This document shows, in pieces, positions 8,993 through 17,776 of a stretch of 64,000 nucleotides of DNA (position 1 is its first letter; every line of letters begins with the position of its first letter). The notes below the pieces were generated by a model that saw only the letters and a list, made by a program, of their open reading frames with translations, was not told the origin of the DNA and did no database searches. The DNA comes from JAJVID01 sp050247435. GTDB taxonomy: Bacteria; Acidobacteriota; Blastocatellia; RBC074. Location: assembly GCA_050247435.1 (NCBI GenBank), contig JBFWUF010000019.1, positions 1-64,000 on the forward strand, written 5' to 3'. A program made the translations under genes and the position numbers.

Positions 8993-10585
8993 ATGCGCGA
9001 AGAATTTCTCAAACATCTGTGGACACTGACCCGGCTGCGCTATCGGCTGATTTGGGCGCAGGCGCGCACCAGTAACGGGCGCGCCTTGTTGTTCCTCTCC
9101 CTCTACCTGCTCGGAGGCTCGGTCGCGTTGCTGATTGCTTTAAGCGGGCTGGGCGTCGCGATGGTGGATAACGATCTCGATCAGAGCGGGCGCGTTGCGC
9201 AGTGGACACTCGCCCTGCTTTTCATCAACGGAATAGGTTTGAGTCTGATGTTCGGCCTGGGAACTCAGGCGGCTTTTTCGGAAGAATCGCTGCGGCGCTA
9301 CCCGATGAAGGTGAAGGAGCGGTTCATAATCAGGCAGATGATCGGATTGCTGGATCCCATCTGGGCGTTCATGACATTCGCGGCGTTGGGGCTTGCGGCC
9401 GGATTTTCGTGGTTCGGTAAGGGATCAATCGTATTAGGTTTGCCGGCGGCGGCGCTTTTCATCGCGGCCAGCTATCTTGCCACGTCGGGCCTGCTCTCGG
9501 TGATCGGCTATATTATGAATTCGCGGACGGCCTCGGCGGCAATGGGAATACTCACGCTGTTGCTGGCCACCTTCGGCCCGCTGGCGGTGTCGCTGCTTGC
9601 CGTTTCGGGTGGCGAAAGATTGTTGAGATTGATCGAGAGGTTTTTGCAATTTACTCCGCCCGGCGCCGCAGTGATGATGATGATTGGGGATGGTCTTCTG
9701 GCGGTGTTTGGCGGCCTGACGCTGTTGCTTGGCTGGATTGTGGCGCTGGCCTGGGCGCTGAAGAAACTCGAAAGCCTCCCCCCCTCGACCGAAACGAGAA
9801 TTTCAGGCGAAATATCCTGGGATGGTTTTTACGATCAAATCGCCGGGCTGTTTGGCCGCAAGTACGCGCCTTTCGTGAGCAAATCGTTGCGTTACCATCT
9901 GCGCTGCAATCTGGTTCGGTTCAGCCTCATAACCTCGCCGATGCTGGTGCTGCTCGGCAAATTCCTGATTCCGGGCCGCAGCGCTGGCGGAGAAGTAGTC
10001 ATAACCTTTGCGCTGTTCTTCATCACCAGCAGCGCGATCAGCGTTTCCATGATGCTCAATCTGTTTGGTTACGACGGCGCGGGCATCCGGCGTTACGCCG
10101 TGTTGCCTTCCACCTTCGCGACGGCGTTGCGAGCCGGCAGTCTCGCTTCTCTGATGCTGCGCGCAGTTGTGATGCTGGCGGCAGTCGCTCTGTGGATGAT
10201 TCTGGCGCGGACGCGGTTCGACGCCAGAATGCTTCTGATGATTCTGGGCATTGTCGGCTCCAGCCTTTTCCTGTTCAATGCGCTGGGATTGTGGACGAGC
10301 GTGCTGTCTCCGAAGAGCGCCGATTTCGATGCGATGTGGAACAACCGGCTCTCGGCCGGCGCAAACGTGGTGATGGTTTGCGGGGTGGTCGTTCCGTACC
10401 TGATCGCGATAACGCTTTCCGAAAGCCTCGATCCTTCCGATCTTTTAAGCTTCTGGTGGGTAGCGCTGCTGATGATGGTTTTGAGCGTCGGGTTCTACCT
10501 CTTTTCGATGAAGATGATCGAGCCGGTTTTAAATTGGCGCCGGGAGAGATTGGTCAATCTGATCGCTGGCGCAAGAGACAAATAG
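8993..10585 (+). CDS. ABC transporter permease (multi-spanning membrane protein)
   Basis: A 530-residue protein with about a dozen hydrophobic helices and a charged cytoplasmic loop in the middle (around residues 255-305). There is no large periplasmic domain and no FtsX/MacB signature; it resembles ABC-2-type full-length permeases encoded next to one ATPase. The ATPase gene begins 30 bases downstream, so the two very likely make one exporter. The substrate is unknown. The ATG at 8993 is kept because the preceding bases give no better start. Confidence 0.75.
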   Translation: MREEFLKHLWTLTRLRYRLIWAQARTSNGRALLFLSLYLLGGSVALLIALSGLGVAMVDNDLDQSGRVAQWTLALLFINGIGLSLMFGLGTQAAFSEESLRRYPMKVKERFIIRQMIGLLDPIWAFMTFAALGLAAGFSWFGKGSIVLGLPAAALFIAASYLATSGLLSVIGYIMNSRTASAAMGILTLLLATFGPLAVSLLAVSGGERLLRLIERFLQFTPPGAAVMMMIGDGLLAVFGGLTLLLGWIVALAWALKKLESLPPSTETRISGEISWDGFYDQIAGLFGRKYAPFVSKSLRYHLRCNLVRFSLITSPMLVLLGKFLIPGRSAGGEVVITFALFFITSSAISVSMMLNLFGYDGAGIRRYAVLPSTFATALRAGSLASLMLRAVVMLAAVALWMILARTRFDARMLLMILGIVGSSLFLFNALGLWTSVLSPKSADFDAMWNNRLSAGANVVMVCGVVVPYLIAITLSESLDPSDLLSFWWVALLMMVLSVGFYLFSMKMIEPVLNWRRERLVNLIAGARDK

Positions 10586-10615
10586 GCGAAACATATTTTG
10601 CCTCACCAAAGACAT

Positions 10616-11449
10616 ATGGACTCTACAGTTGAAACTTATCCAATAGATGCCGGCCAGACCGGGGCGGCTGTCGCCCCGTTGCCCGCCGCAATAAGCATAG
10701 AAAACTTGACGAAGCGTTACGGCGAGACGTTGGCCGTTGACCAGCTTTCACTCAGCGTGCCCGCGGGCCGTCTATTCGGCTTTCTTGGCCCGAACGGCGC
10801 GGGCAAGAGTACGACCATTGGTTGTCTGACCGGATTGATTGATCCGACATCGGGCGCGATCAGGTTGCTCGGCGAGCAATTCACGGCGGATTCCATCGAA
10901 CTGAAACGGCGCATCGGCGTGATGCCCGAAGGGTTGGCGCTATTCGACCACCTCTACGCGCACGAGTTTCTGGCCTTCAGCGCGCGAATGTACCAACTCG
11001 ACGAACAGGCCGTGCGGCGCAGCGTCGAAGAACTGTTGACCGTGCTCGATCTGACTTCGGCCTATCGCAAGCGCCTGGCCGAATTCAGCACCGGAATGCG
11101 AAAAAAGATCGCGTTCGCCGCCGCGATCATCCACCGGCCCGAGATTCTTTTTCTCGACGAGCCGTTCGAGAGCATTGATCCGGCGGGCGTGGCGATGCTC
11201 AAAGACTGGCTGCGAAGGTTCGTCGCCGGAGGCCGCACGGTTTTCATGACCACACACGTGCTCGAAACCGTCGAGCGTTTGTGCGACGACGTGGCGATCA
11301 TCAAATCGGGGCGCGTCGCCTGGCGCGGCGATGTCGGTCAGCTCGCCAGCGGCGGAAAACTGGAATGCGACGGCCGCCAATTCAACACGCTCGAAGCCTT
11401 GTTCCTGCATCTGGCTGGTGAAAAGTACGGAAAACTTGAATGGTTGTGA
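10616..11449 (+). CDS. ABC transporter ATP-binding protein
   Basis: A 277-residue nucleotide-binding subunit. Walker A is GPNGAGKST, the signature is FSTGMRKK (a variant of LSGGQ), Walker B is ILFLDEPF, and the switch His is in TTHVLE. The order and C-terminal length are those of ABC-2/CcmA-type exporters. I start it at the ATG at 10616; a TTG at 10598 is in frame but has no better ribosome-binding site. It partners the permease directly upstream. Confidence 0.9.
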   Translation: MDSTVETYPIDAGQTGAAVAPLPAAISIENLTKRYGETLAVDQLSLSVPAGRLFGFLGPNGAGKSTTIGCLTGLIDPTSGAIRLLGEQFTADSIELKRRIGVMPEGLALFDHLYAHEFLAFSARMYQLDEQAVRRSVEELLTVLDLTSAYRKRLAEFSTGMRKKIAFAAAIIHRPEILFLDEPFESIDPAGVAMLKDWLRRFVAGGRTVFMTTHVLETVERLCDDVAIIKSGRVAWRGDVGQLASGGKLECDGRQFNTLEALFLHLAGEKYGKLEWL

Positions 11450-11514
11450 GCGAACCCAGCGCGCCGCTCGACGTATAGGTTTCACGGAAGAATCAAATTC
11501 GGGAGGAGATTCCG

Positions 11515-12048
11515 ATGTATTGTCCGAATTGCGCCGCTCCGATTGATGGATCGAAATTCTGCCGCTCCTGCGGCGCGAACGTGAGTCTGGTTCCGCAAGC
11601 GATGACGGGGCAGATAGCCCAGCCTGTTGAAGCTGAGGAGGGGCGCACCAGAAGGCGGCATCGTCGTCAGGGGAAAGAGCCGAGCATTGAGAAAGCCGCA
11701 AGCAGCTTTTTCTCAGGGATCGGTTTTTTGATAGCCGCCATCTTCGTTTGTTTTTACTTCCCCGGAGGCTTTACCTGGGGGTGGGCGTTTTTATTCCCGG
11801 CATTCGCTCTGATCGGTGAGGGCGTTGGACAATATTTGCGGTTGAAGGAGCAGCGCCAACAACCATTGCTCAATCAGCAGGGAAATCGGCCTGTCGTTTA
11901 TCAGGCTCCCGTAGTTCAGGCGACGCAGGCCCATGGGCTTTCCGCGCCCACGACATCAGAACTAGTTAAGCCGTCAAGCGTCACCGAGCACACGACAAGA
12001 CACCTGGAATCTTCCCGCCCAAAAGTAGAGATAGAAAGCGGTGAATGA
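11515..12048 (+). CDS. Zinc-ribbon membrane protein of unknown function
   Basis: A 177-residue protein starting with a double CxxC zinc ribbon (CPNCAA...CRSC, residues 3-22), then a basic linker, then two hydrophobic segments (about residues 70-105) typical of small zinc-ribbon membrane proteins, then a polar Gln/Thr-rich tail. GGGAGGAGATT sits well placed before the ATG. It follows the ABC transporter by 65 bases and could belong to the same transcript. The ribbon probably binds zinc structurally; no function can be assigned. Confidence 0.75.
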   Translation: MYCPNCAAPIDGSKFCRSCGANVSLVPQAMTGQIAQPVEAEEGRTRRRHRRQGKEPSIEKAASSFFSGIGFLIAAIFVCFYFPGGFTWGWAFLFPAFALIGEGVGQYLRLKEQRQQPLLNQQGNRPVVYQAPVVQATQAHGLSAPTTSELVKPSSVTEHTTRHLESSRPKVEIESGE

Positions 12049-12150
12049 GCATGAGCAAAAGCGCGAGGCGGTTGAGCGCGCCAGGCCAGTTTTTGATCGA
12101 GCTTGCGGCGCGTTTCATTACCCGAAGTGATCGGTGCGACTTTAATCTGC

Positions 12151-12180
12151 TTGACAATCTCTTGGCCTCGCGGCTATTTT
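12151..12180 (+). promoter_or_regulatory. Probable promoter of the TPR-like gene
   Basis: Perfect TTGACA (12151-12156), 18-base spacer, TATTTT (12175-12180), 47 bases upstream of the TTG start at 12228. Confidence 0.5.
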
Positions 12181-12227
12181 TTCCGCTTCCTCATTGCCCC
12201 TATTTTCTTGCTTAAAGGAGTACAACA

Positions 12228-13031
12228 TTGGCTAAAGGGCGAGCTTCGGCACAAAATTTAAAACGTGATCCGCTGATGGAGCAGTATGTGGCTACTTCGG
12301 CATGGGTCAAAGGTCGTTCGCGTCCGATTGTGAAGTGGCTGACCGTCGCGGCGGTGGTAATTGCGGTCGGGGCGATCATTTGGATGTTTCTTTCACGCCG
12401 CGAGAGGAACGCTAGCGAATCAATGGCCAGAGCCATGGCCTCTCACCAGGCGAGGGTCTCGAACCCGATTCCCGCAAACCTGTCCCCAGGAGAAGTCGCT
12501 TACACGAGCGAGGACGAAAAGAATCGCAAGGCTTATGAGGCGTTCATGCTTGCCGCGAACGAATATCCTTCCATCAACGGCGATCTGGCGCGCTATTTCG
12601 CCGCGACTCATCAACTCCATTTCGAGGCTGACAAGGCTGAGGCGGCGCTGAAAGAGCTTGCGCAGAAGGATTCCGGCGTGGGCGCTCAGGCGCGTCTGGC
12701 TCTTGCCGAGCGTTACGAAGCCACCGGCAAAAACGACGACGCGATCGCGGAGTATCAAAAGCTGAAAAACAAGCCGGGAACGGTTCCTCCGGCTTTGATT
12801 GATGTGAATCTGGCCCGCGTTTACGAGGCTATGGGGAAGACCAAAGAGGCCGCTGACCTCTACTTCGCTATCGCCAACAACAAGGATTTACGAAGCACGG
12901 GGCTGGGTACCGTGGCCGTTTCACGATTGACCGTCCTCGCGCCGGAACGCGTGGAGCAGTTGCCGCCTGCTGAATCTACCAGCCCGGCTTTGGGATTTCC
13001 CGGCGGCGGAATGTCCATCCCAGGTCGTTAA
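12228..13031 (+). CDS. YfgM-like membrane-anchored TPR protein
   Basis: A 267-residue protein with a short cytoplasmic N-terminus, one transmembrane helix (about residues 38-58), then a soluble helical domain with tetratricopeptide-like pairs such as AQARLALAERYEATG and LARVYEAMGKTKEA. The architecture resembles YfgM/BamD-type accessory proteins that bind envelope partners. Start codon TTG at 12228 is chosen because AAAGGAG sits at the right distance and no ATG precedes it. It has its own likely promoter and is followed by a strong terminator. Confidence 0.75.
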   Translation: MAKGRASAQNLKRDPLMEQYVATSAWVKGRSRPIVKWLTVAAVVIAVGAIIWMFLSRRERNASESMARAMASHQARVSNPIPANLSPGEVAYTSEDEKNRKAYEAFMLAANEYPSINGDLARYFAATHQLHFEADKAEAALKELAQKDSGVGAQARLALAERYEATGKNDDAIAEYQKLKNKPGTVPPALIDVNLARVYEAMGKTKEAADLYFAIANNKDLRSTGLGTVAVSRLTVLAPERVEQLPPAESTSPALGFPGGGMSIPGR

Positions 13032-13058
13032 TTTTGAAACATCAGTTGGTCGAATGAT

Positions 13059-13100
13059 GACGAGTGGCGACTTCGAGTTTTGCCACTCGTCTTCGTTTTT
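13059..13100 (+). terminator. Rho-independent terminator after the TPR-like gene
   Basis: Perfect 10-bp stem GACGAGTGGC (13059-13068) with GCCACTCGTC (13082-13091), followed by TTCGTTTTT. Confidence 0.75.
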
Positions 13101-13145
13101 ACACACGACTCGAATTTGTCCATCCGAAGCGTAGATGGAATGTGA

Positions 13146-13589
13146 ATGGCCCGGATGAAAATCTTGATATGTCTGTTGGCCGCACTGGCGATTTTCGCGC
13201 AAGGTTGCCGAAGCGCGGACCGCGCCGCCTCGACGCAGAGGCCGGAGCGGCAGGCGCCCGCTGGTGGAGAGAAAACCGGCTCGGCTGGCGTGGCCAGTGT
13301 TCGTTCGGACATCGGTTTTGCGACGAGGCGGAAATTCCTGGATCACTACGAAAAACACGGCGCCGAATTCGGCTCGATCAGCAAAGAGGAATACTTGCGC
13401 CAGGCCCAGACCCTGCGCGACCGCCCCGCGGGCGGAGATATTCTCGAAACTGTTCGAGGCGGCGGCGTCATTACGAGGTTCGACCGCAAGACCGGCGCTT
13501 TTCTGGCCTTCAATCCCGATCTGACGATTCGCACTTACTTCAAGCCTAACGACGGCGAGAGGTATTTCCGCAGGCAAAGCAAACGATGA
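13146..13589 (+). CDS. Candidate exported toxin (BECR-type RNase-like domain)
   Basis: A 147-residue protein. The N-terminus is a signal peptide with a lipoprotein-like Cys (IFAQGC, residues 16-21; not a perfect lipobox), then a Pro/Ala-rich linker, then a domain from about residue 58. The domain features HYEKHGAEFG, SKEEYLRQAQ, a Gly-rich GGDIL segment, and TIRTYFKP ending in YF. This pattern (KHG...EYL...TYF.P) recalls toxin tips of RHS/CDI-type polymorphic toxins in the barnase-EndoU-ColicinE5-RelE class; the assignment is from memory of such tips and is unproven. The next gene starts 9 bases later and has the size and position of an immunity partner. No RHS, CDI or T6SS carrier is attached, which is unusual. 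Confidence 0.55.
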   Translation: MARMKILICLLAALAIFAQGCRSADRAASTQRPERQAPAGGEKTGSAGVASVRSDIGFATRRKFLDHYEKHGAEFGSISKEEYLRQAQTLRDRPAGGDILETVRGGGVITRFDRKTGAFLAFNPDLTIRTYFKPNDGERYFRRQSKR

Positions 13590-13598
13590 GGTGAAGAA

Positions 13599-14012
13599 AT
13601 GAAAGACCCAGTGCGCGAATTTTTACGCGAAAGAGGCTGCGGCGAACACGTCATCGAAGGCGGTCTGGCGGGCCTGGTGGAAAATTGGGAGAAGACTGTC
13701 CAATCGGTCGAGGAGGGTTATTCGCTGACACTCGATGATTACTTGAACGATCTGGACGCGCGGCAACTGATCGCCGAGGCTCTGCTGGCGGCCAGTGATG
13801 ATCAACGCGCGGAAATCGTCTCGCGACTCAGCCGCGCCGACCTGCGGATGCGGAATCTGACCGAACCGACAGAGGTTTCCTTGTGGGGCGAAGAAATCGC
13901 CGAAGAAGAAGGCTGGACGCCGCATGACAACTGGTGGTACTTCGCGCGCCCGTTTAACGCAGGCGAAGAGTTGCTGGCCGAAATTGATGAAGTTATCGAA
14001 AGCGCCGAATAG
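13599..14012 (+). CDS. Small acidic protein, candidate immunity partner
   Basis: A 137-residue, strongly acidic, signal-less protein. It has a Trp-rich C-terminal half (WGEEIAEEEGW, NWWYF) and a conserved-looking core YLNDLDARQLIAEAL. It starts 9 bases after the toxin-like gene with a good AGGTGAAG site, so the two are translated from one message. Acidic cytoplasmic proteins directly downstream of toxin domains are commonly their inhibitors. The family is known to me only as uncharacterised. A role unrelated to toxin neutralisation cannot be excluded. Confidence 0.6.
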   Translation: MKDPVREFLRERGCGEHVIEGGLAGLVENWEKTVQSVEEGYSLTLDDYLNDLDARQLIAEALLAASDDQRAEIVSRLSRADLRMRNLTEPTEVSLWGEEIAEEEGWTPHDNWWYFARPFNAGEELLAEIDEVIESAE

Positions 14013-14044
14013 AGGCGTGGCGGAGTAAAGCCAGGCCTCTTTTA
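14011..14044. terminator. Terminator between convergent genes
   Basis: Stem AGAGGCGTGGC (14011-14021) with GCCAGGCCTCT (14030-14040), one mismatch, followed by TTTT. It overlaps the stops of both flanking convergent genes. Confidence 0.65.
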
Positions 14045-15112
14045 CTGCGGAGGCTTTTGCGGAGGCGTTGGAATGTCCTCGCCGATTTTGATGTCGGTCT
14101 CGAACTTGCGATAGAACTTGAAGTGGATCAGATTGCGGGAGTTCTGTTTCCGGCGGCGGTCACCGATGATGAATTCGGCGCGGATCGGCAGCAGGAAATC
14201 CACGTCCAGCCCGCGCAATTTGATCACGTCGTAATCAACCGAGCTTTCGGAATGCGTGACCGGGTTACTCTTCGGCAGGTCGTCAATCGCCTGATCAATT
14301 CGCAGAACATTTTTCGTCTCGGCGTCAATCCAGACCGTGCCGCTGTATCCGGCAATTAATGGCTCAGCGCCTTCGGCCTTGACCACCAGTTTTGACGAAG
14401 CCTGCGGCACGGTGAAGTCGTAGAGCAGCGTCTGGCGATTGCCCAGTCGCTCTTTGCCTGCGGGTTTGAATGCGGTTTTTGATTCAACGTCGAAGAGCGA
14501 AGCCAGGCCCGAAGCAAAATCGCCCGTCGAATAAGCTCCCTTAACATCTTCGAGCGCGCGAGTGACGGGCCGTCCGATGGCGTTGATGGGCCTGTACGTT
14601 TCGCGTTTGCGGTTGTAGGTCAATTCGTAAACCAGCGTGTCAGCCTTGTCCCATGCGCCGCTGCCGTCGAAGTCAACATAACGTTGGATGTCCTGCTGGC
14701 AGATGAAATCGGGCAGTTCGTCCAAATAGTCGCGCACAACTTTGCGGACTTCTTCAATGAACGGGTCGGAAGCCTGGGCGCCGATTGCGACGACTTTGCC
14801 CGTCGGCGCGGCCAACTTCTCCGCCGCTCGTTTGACCGCGTTGATCAGATTCTGGTGCGCGCCGTTCGCTCTGAGGCGGCTGACTGCTTCGGGCGTGGGG
14901 TCGAAGGCGATGCCGAATCTTTCGACGCGCACCGCAAGATCGGCTTCGGTCATGTTTCGTCCAACTTCGCGGCGCAGCATGAGATTCAACGCCTGCAAGG
15001 TCAGCGGCTCGATCACACCCCGATCCCTGCTCTGACCTTTAGCCGAAACTAAAGGCAGGGAACAAACAGCAGCGATAAACAACGCGATAATCACGGCAAA
15101 GCTTTTTTTCAT
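14042..15112 (-). CDS. Secreted protein of unknown function
   Basis: A 356-residue exported protein. The longest open frame reaches 15562, but the start is placed at 15112: AAGGAG is six bases upstream and the product then begins with a classic signal peptide (MKKSFAVII...SAKG). The N-terminal third has a helical pattern resembling other secreted acidobacterial proteins. The C-terminal part is beta-rich (GTVWIDAETKNVLRID, then FLLPIRAEF, ending with FYRKFETDIKIGE), recalling LolA/LppX-like lipid-binding beta folds. A related ending is found in the gene at 56462-57439. No specific function can be named. Confidence 0.65.
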   Translation of the reverse strand: MKKSFAVIIALFIAAVCSLPLVSAKGQSRDRGVIEPLTLQALNLMLRREVGRNMTEADLAVRVERFGIAFDPTPEAVSRLRANGAHQNLINAVKRAAEKLAAPTGKVVAIGAQASDPFIEEVRKVVRDYLDELPDFICQQDIQRYVDFDGSGAWDKADTLVYELTYNRKRETYRPINAIGRPVTRALEDVKGAYSTGDFASGLASLFDVESKTAFKPAGKERLGNRQTLLYDFTVPQASSKLVVKAEGAEPLIAGYSGTVWIDAETKNVLRIDQAIDDLPKSNPVTHSESSVDYDVIKLRGLDVDFLLPIRAEFIIGDRRRKQNSRNLIHFKFYRKFETDIKIGEDIPTPPQKPPQ

Positions 15113-15383
15113 CATCTTCTCCTTGGAACTGCCTGCGGGATCGCAGCGCTCATTGTCGGCCATCGTGAGTTGATTTTCCAGCCGCGCCGACAGCGCCTCC
15201 CACAAACCCGCAAGGCGCCGAATTTGCGAGGCGCCCAACAGGAACGATTTGTTGTAGAATCCCTGCCAGTCAGTTTTGCTGAGATTTTCCCCAACCAGCA
15301 GGCGAATTGATCGGCAGGCAAACAGATGTTGGCCGTAGTTGAACAAAGATCGCCTTACTGGGATTACAGCGATGGAGTTATTG

Positions 15384-17768
15384 ATGATTAAGCAGTTGAA
15401 ATGGCGTCTCCTCACAGTTTTTTTCATCGGTTCCGTTTTCCCCATCCTGACAGTCGCACAGGTTTCACAAGACAATGATTCATCGGGCGCCTCGCCCATC
15501 GGCGTCGGCGCGGCTTCCAGCCTGGCGAAAGCCGATGGGGTTGATCTGTTCACATCGCGCATCCCCTCGGAATCCTATGACCGCGTGTGGCAGATGACCG
15601 GCCCGTTCGGCGGTGATGTGACCGCGATGGCCATTGACCCACGCGACGCCGACCGAATCTGGCTGGGCACGAGCGACGGCCACATCTTCCGCTCGACTGA
15701 CGGCGGGAGCGTTTGGAGACGAATTCGCCCTGGCGTAAAGTCCCCCGGCTTCGTCATCACAGTCATCCTTTTCGACAGCGAAAAACCAGGCGTGATTTAC
15801 GCCGGGCTGAAACCACTGCTCGATTTAAACGAAGAGACGAACGGCGGCGGGATTTTCATCAGCGAGGACGACGGCCAGAGCTGGCGAATGCTTGAAGCGA
15901 TGCGAGGGCGTTCGGTGCGCAACATGGCGCAGGCGGCGAAAGACCCAAACGTTTTGGCAGTCGCGGCGCGCGACGGTCTTTACCTAACCAAAGATCGCGG
16001 CGCCACGTGGGATCGCATTACTCCGGCGAACGATCCCGAATTTAAAGGCTTTCATTCCGTGGCGATTGATCCGCGCGATGCGGACATTATCTATGTCGGC
16101 ACTCATCACCTGCCCTGGAAGACGACTGATTGTGGCAAGACTTGGAAGCTGGCCGGGTCGAAAGAAAAAGGAATGATTGACGATTCGGACATCATGGCGA
16201 TTCACATTGACGAATCGAACCCGGACACGGTGTTGATGAGCGCGTGCAGCGGCATCTACCGTTCGCACGACGCCAGCGGGACGTGGACGAAGATTCAAGG
16301 CATCCCATACTCCAGCCGCCGCACGCACGTCATCTACCAGCATCCGACAAAACCCGAAGTGATCTTCGCCGGAACGACCGAAGGGCTGTGGCTTTCGACC
16401 GACAGCGGAAAACCTGATAGCTGGCGGCGAATGACCTCAGTGCGCACGGTGATCAATTCCATCGCCATTCATCCCGCGCGGCCCGACCGCGTCTTCCTGG
16501 GCACCGAAGACAACGGCGTTTTGATCAGCGTTGACGGCGGCGAAGGCTACGATGCCAGCAACGCAGGCTTCATCAATCGTCAGGTTCGAGCCGTGCTGGC
16601 GGACAGAACGGAACGCGGACGGGTTTACGCCGGAGTGATCTTCGACGGCGTCAACGGCGGCATGTTCATCAGCGAGGACGGTGGCGTCACGTGGAGCCAG
16701 TCAATGAGCGGCATGGGCGTGCGCGACGTCTATTCGATCTATCAATCCGAATCCAACCCGGCGACGATTTATGCCGGAACCAATCACGGATTGTTCCGCT
16801 CCGACGATCACGGGCGCACTTGGGCGCAGGTGAAGAAAGAAAGCGCGGCGCCAAGCGACGGCACGGCTGCATCGGAAAAGAGTTCAGCCGATCCCGCAAT
16901 TCAAATTTCCTCAAAATCCAAAGGCAAAGCGCGGGCGAGAACCGGGACAAAGTCGCGTAACAGGAAGGCGGCCACCGCCAAATCGAAGCGGGCGAAACCA
17001 CAACCACCCAAGCCGAAAGCTGATGAACCGATTGACCTGCAAAGCCAGGTCTTCGCAATCTTGCCGCTCAAACCGTTCAACGCAGCGGGCAATAACGGCG
17101 AGGGCGATTCGCAGACTCAATCTACCCAATCAGACCAGTCAACCCAATCAACCCAATCGCCGCCGCCAGTCTGGATGATCGCTTCGACGTGGGACGGGCT
17201 GTTCCGCACGGAGGACGAAAAGAAAGGTTGGCGGGAGATCAAGTTTCCTAAAACGGGCGATGACGAGGCTAAGCTCAAAATCAATACGATTGTGACGAAC
17301 CCGCACACGCCCGGCTCGATCTTTATTGGCGCAGATGAGGGACTGTTCGTTTCGCAAGACAACGGTGAGAGCTTCAATCCGATGCCGCTGGACGCGGAAA
17401 TCCACCGCGTCCGCTGTGTCGTCTTCGACCCACGCAACGCCGAAACGATCTATGTGGGCGCGTCGAATGGATTCTTTCGTTCGTTCGACAGCGGACGTAC
17501 CTGGGAGAACCGGGGTGGGGGGATGCCGCTGCTCACCGATGTCGGCGCGATAGTCATCAGCGCGGCCAACCCTGATGAACTCTATCTGAGTGACGAATCG
17601 CGCGGCACTCTCTACCATTCAAAGGATCGCGGGAAGAACTGGGAGCGAGTGGACATCAGCCAATTGCCGAGCCTGAGGATGTGGTCGCTGGTGAGCGATC
17701 CTTTCGACGCAAACAAAATTTATGCGGGATCGTTTTCTGGCGGGGTATACGTGATGAGCAGGAAGTAG
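15384..17768 (+). CDS. Secreted BNR/VPS10-type beta-propeller protein
   Basis: About 794 residues. It starts with a signal peptide (MIKQLKWRLLTVFFIG...VAQ) and then carries many BNR/Asp-box units (SDGHIFRSTDGG, SEDDGQSWR, TDCGKTWK, SEDGGVTWS, RSDDHGRTWA, SFDSGRTWE, SKDRGKNWE). These build two sortilin-like propellers, split near residues 490-600 by a very basic Lys/Arg/Ala linker and a Gln/Ser/Thr repeat. No catalytic residues for a sialidase are evident, so it is more likely a binding or structural exoprotein. Start ATG 15384 has GGAG six bases upstream. It is divergent from the secreted gene ending at 14042; the 15113-15383 gap must hold both promoters. Confidence 0.8.
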   Translation: MIKQLKWRLLTVFFIGSVFPILTVAQVSQDNDSSGASPIGVGAASSLAKADGVDLFTSRIPSESYDRVWQMTGPFGGDVTAMAIDPRDADRIWLGTSDGHIFRSTDGGSVWRRIRPGVKSPGFVITVILFDSEKPGVIYAGLKPLLDLNEETNGGGIFISEDDGQSWRMLEAMRGRSVRNMAQAAKDPNVLAVAARDGLYLTKDRGATWDRITPANDPEFKGFHSVAIDPRDADIIYVGTHHLPWKTTDCGKTWKLAGSKEKGMIDDSDIMAIHIDESNPDTVLMSACSGIYRSHDASGTWTKIQGIPYSSRRTHVIYQHPTKPEVIFAGTTEGLWLSTDSGKPDSWRRMTSVRTVINSIAIHPARPDRVFLGTEDNGVLISVDGGEGYDASNAGFINRQVRAVLADRTERGRVYAGVIFDGVNGGMFISEDGGVTWSQSMSGMGVRDVYSIYQSESNPATIYAGTNHGLFRSDDHGRTWAQVKKESAAPSDGTAASEKSSADPAIQISSKSKGKARARTGTKSRNRKAATAKSKRAKPQPPKPKADEPIDLQSQVFAILPLKPFNAAGNNGEGDSQTQSTQSDQSTQSTQSPPPVWMIASTWDGLFRTEDEKKGWREIKFPKTGDDEAKLKINTIVTNPHTPGSIFIGADEGLFVSQDNGESFNPMPLDAEIHRVRCVVFDPRNAETIYVGASNGFFRSFDSGRTWENRGGGMPLLTDVGAIVISAANPDELYLSDESRGTLYHSKDRGKNWERVDISQLPSLRMWSLVSDPFDANKIYAGSFSGGVYVMSRK

Positions 17769-17776
17769 CGAAGGCG

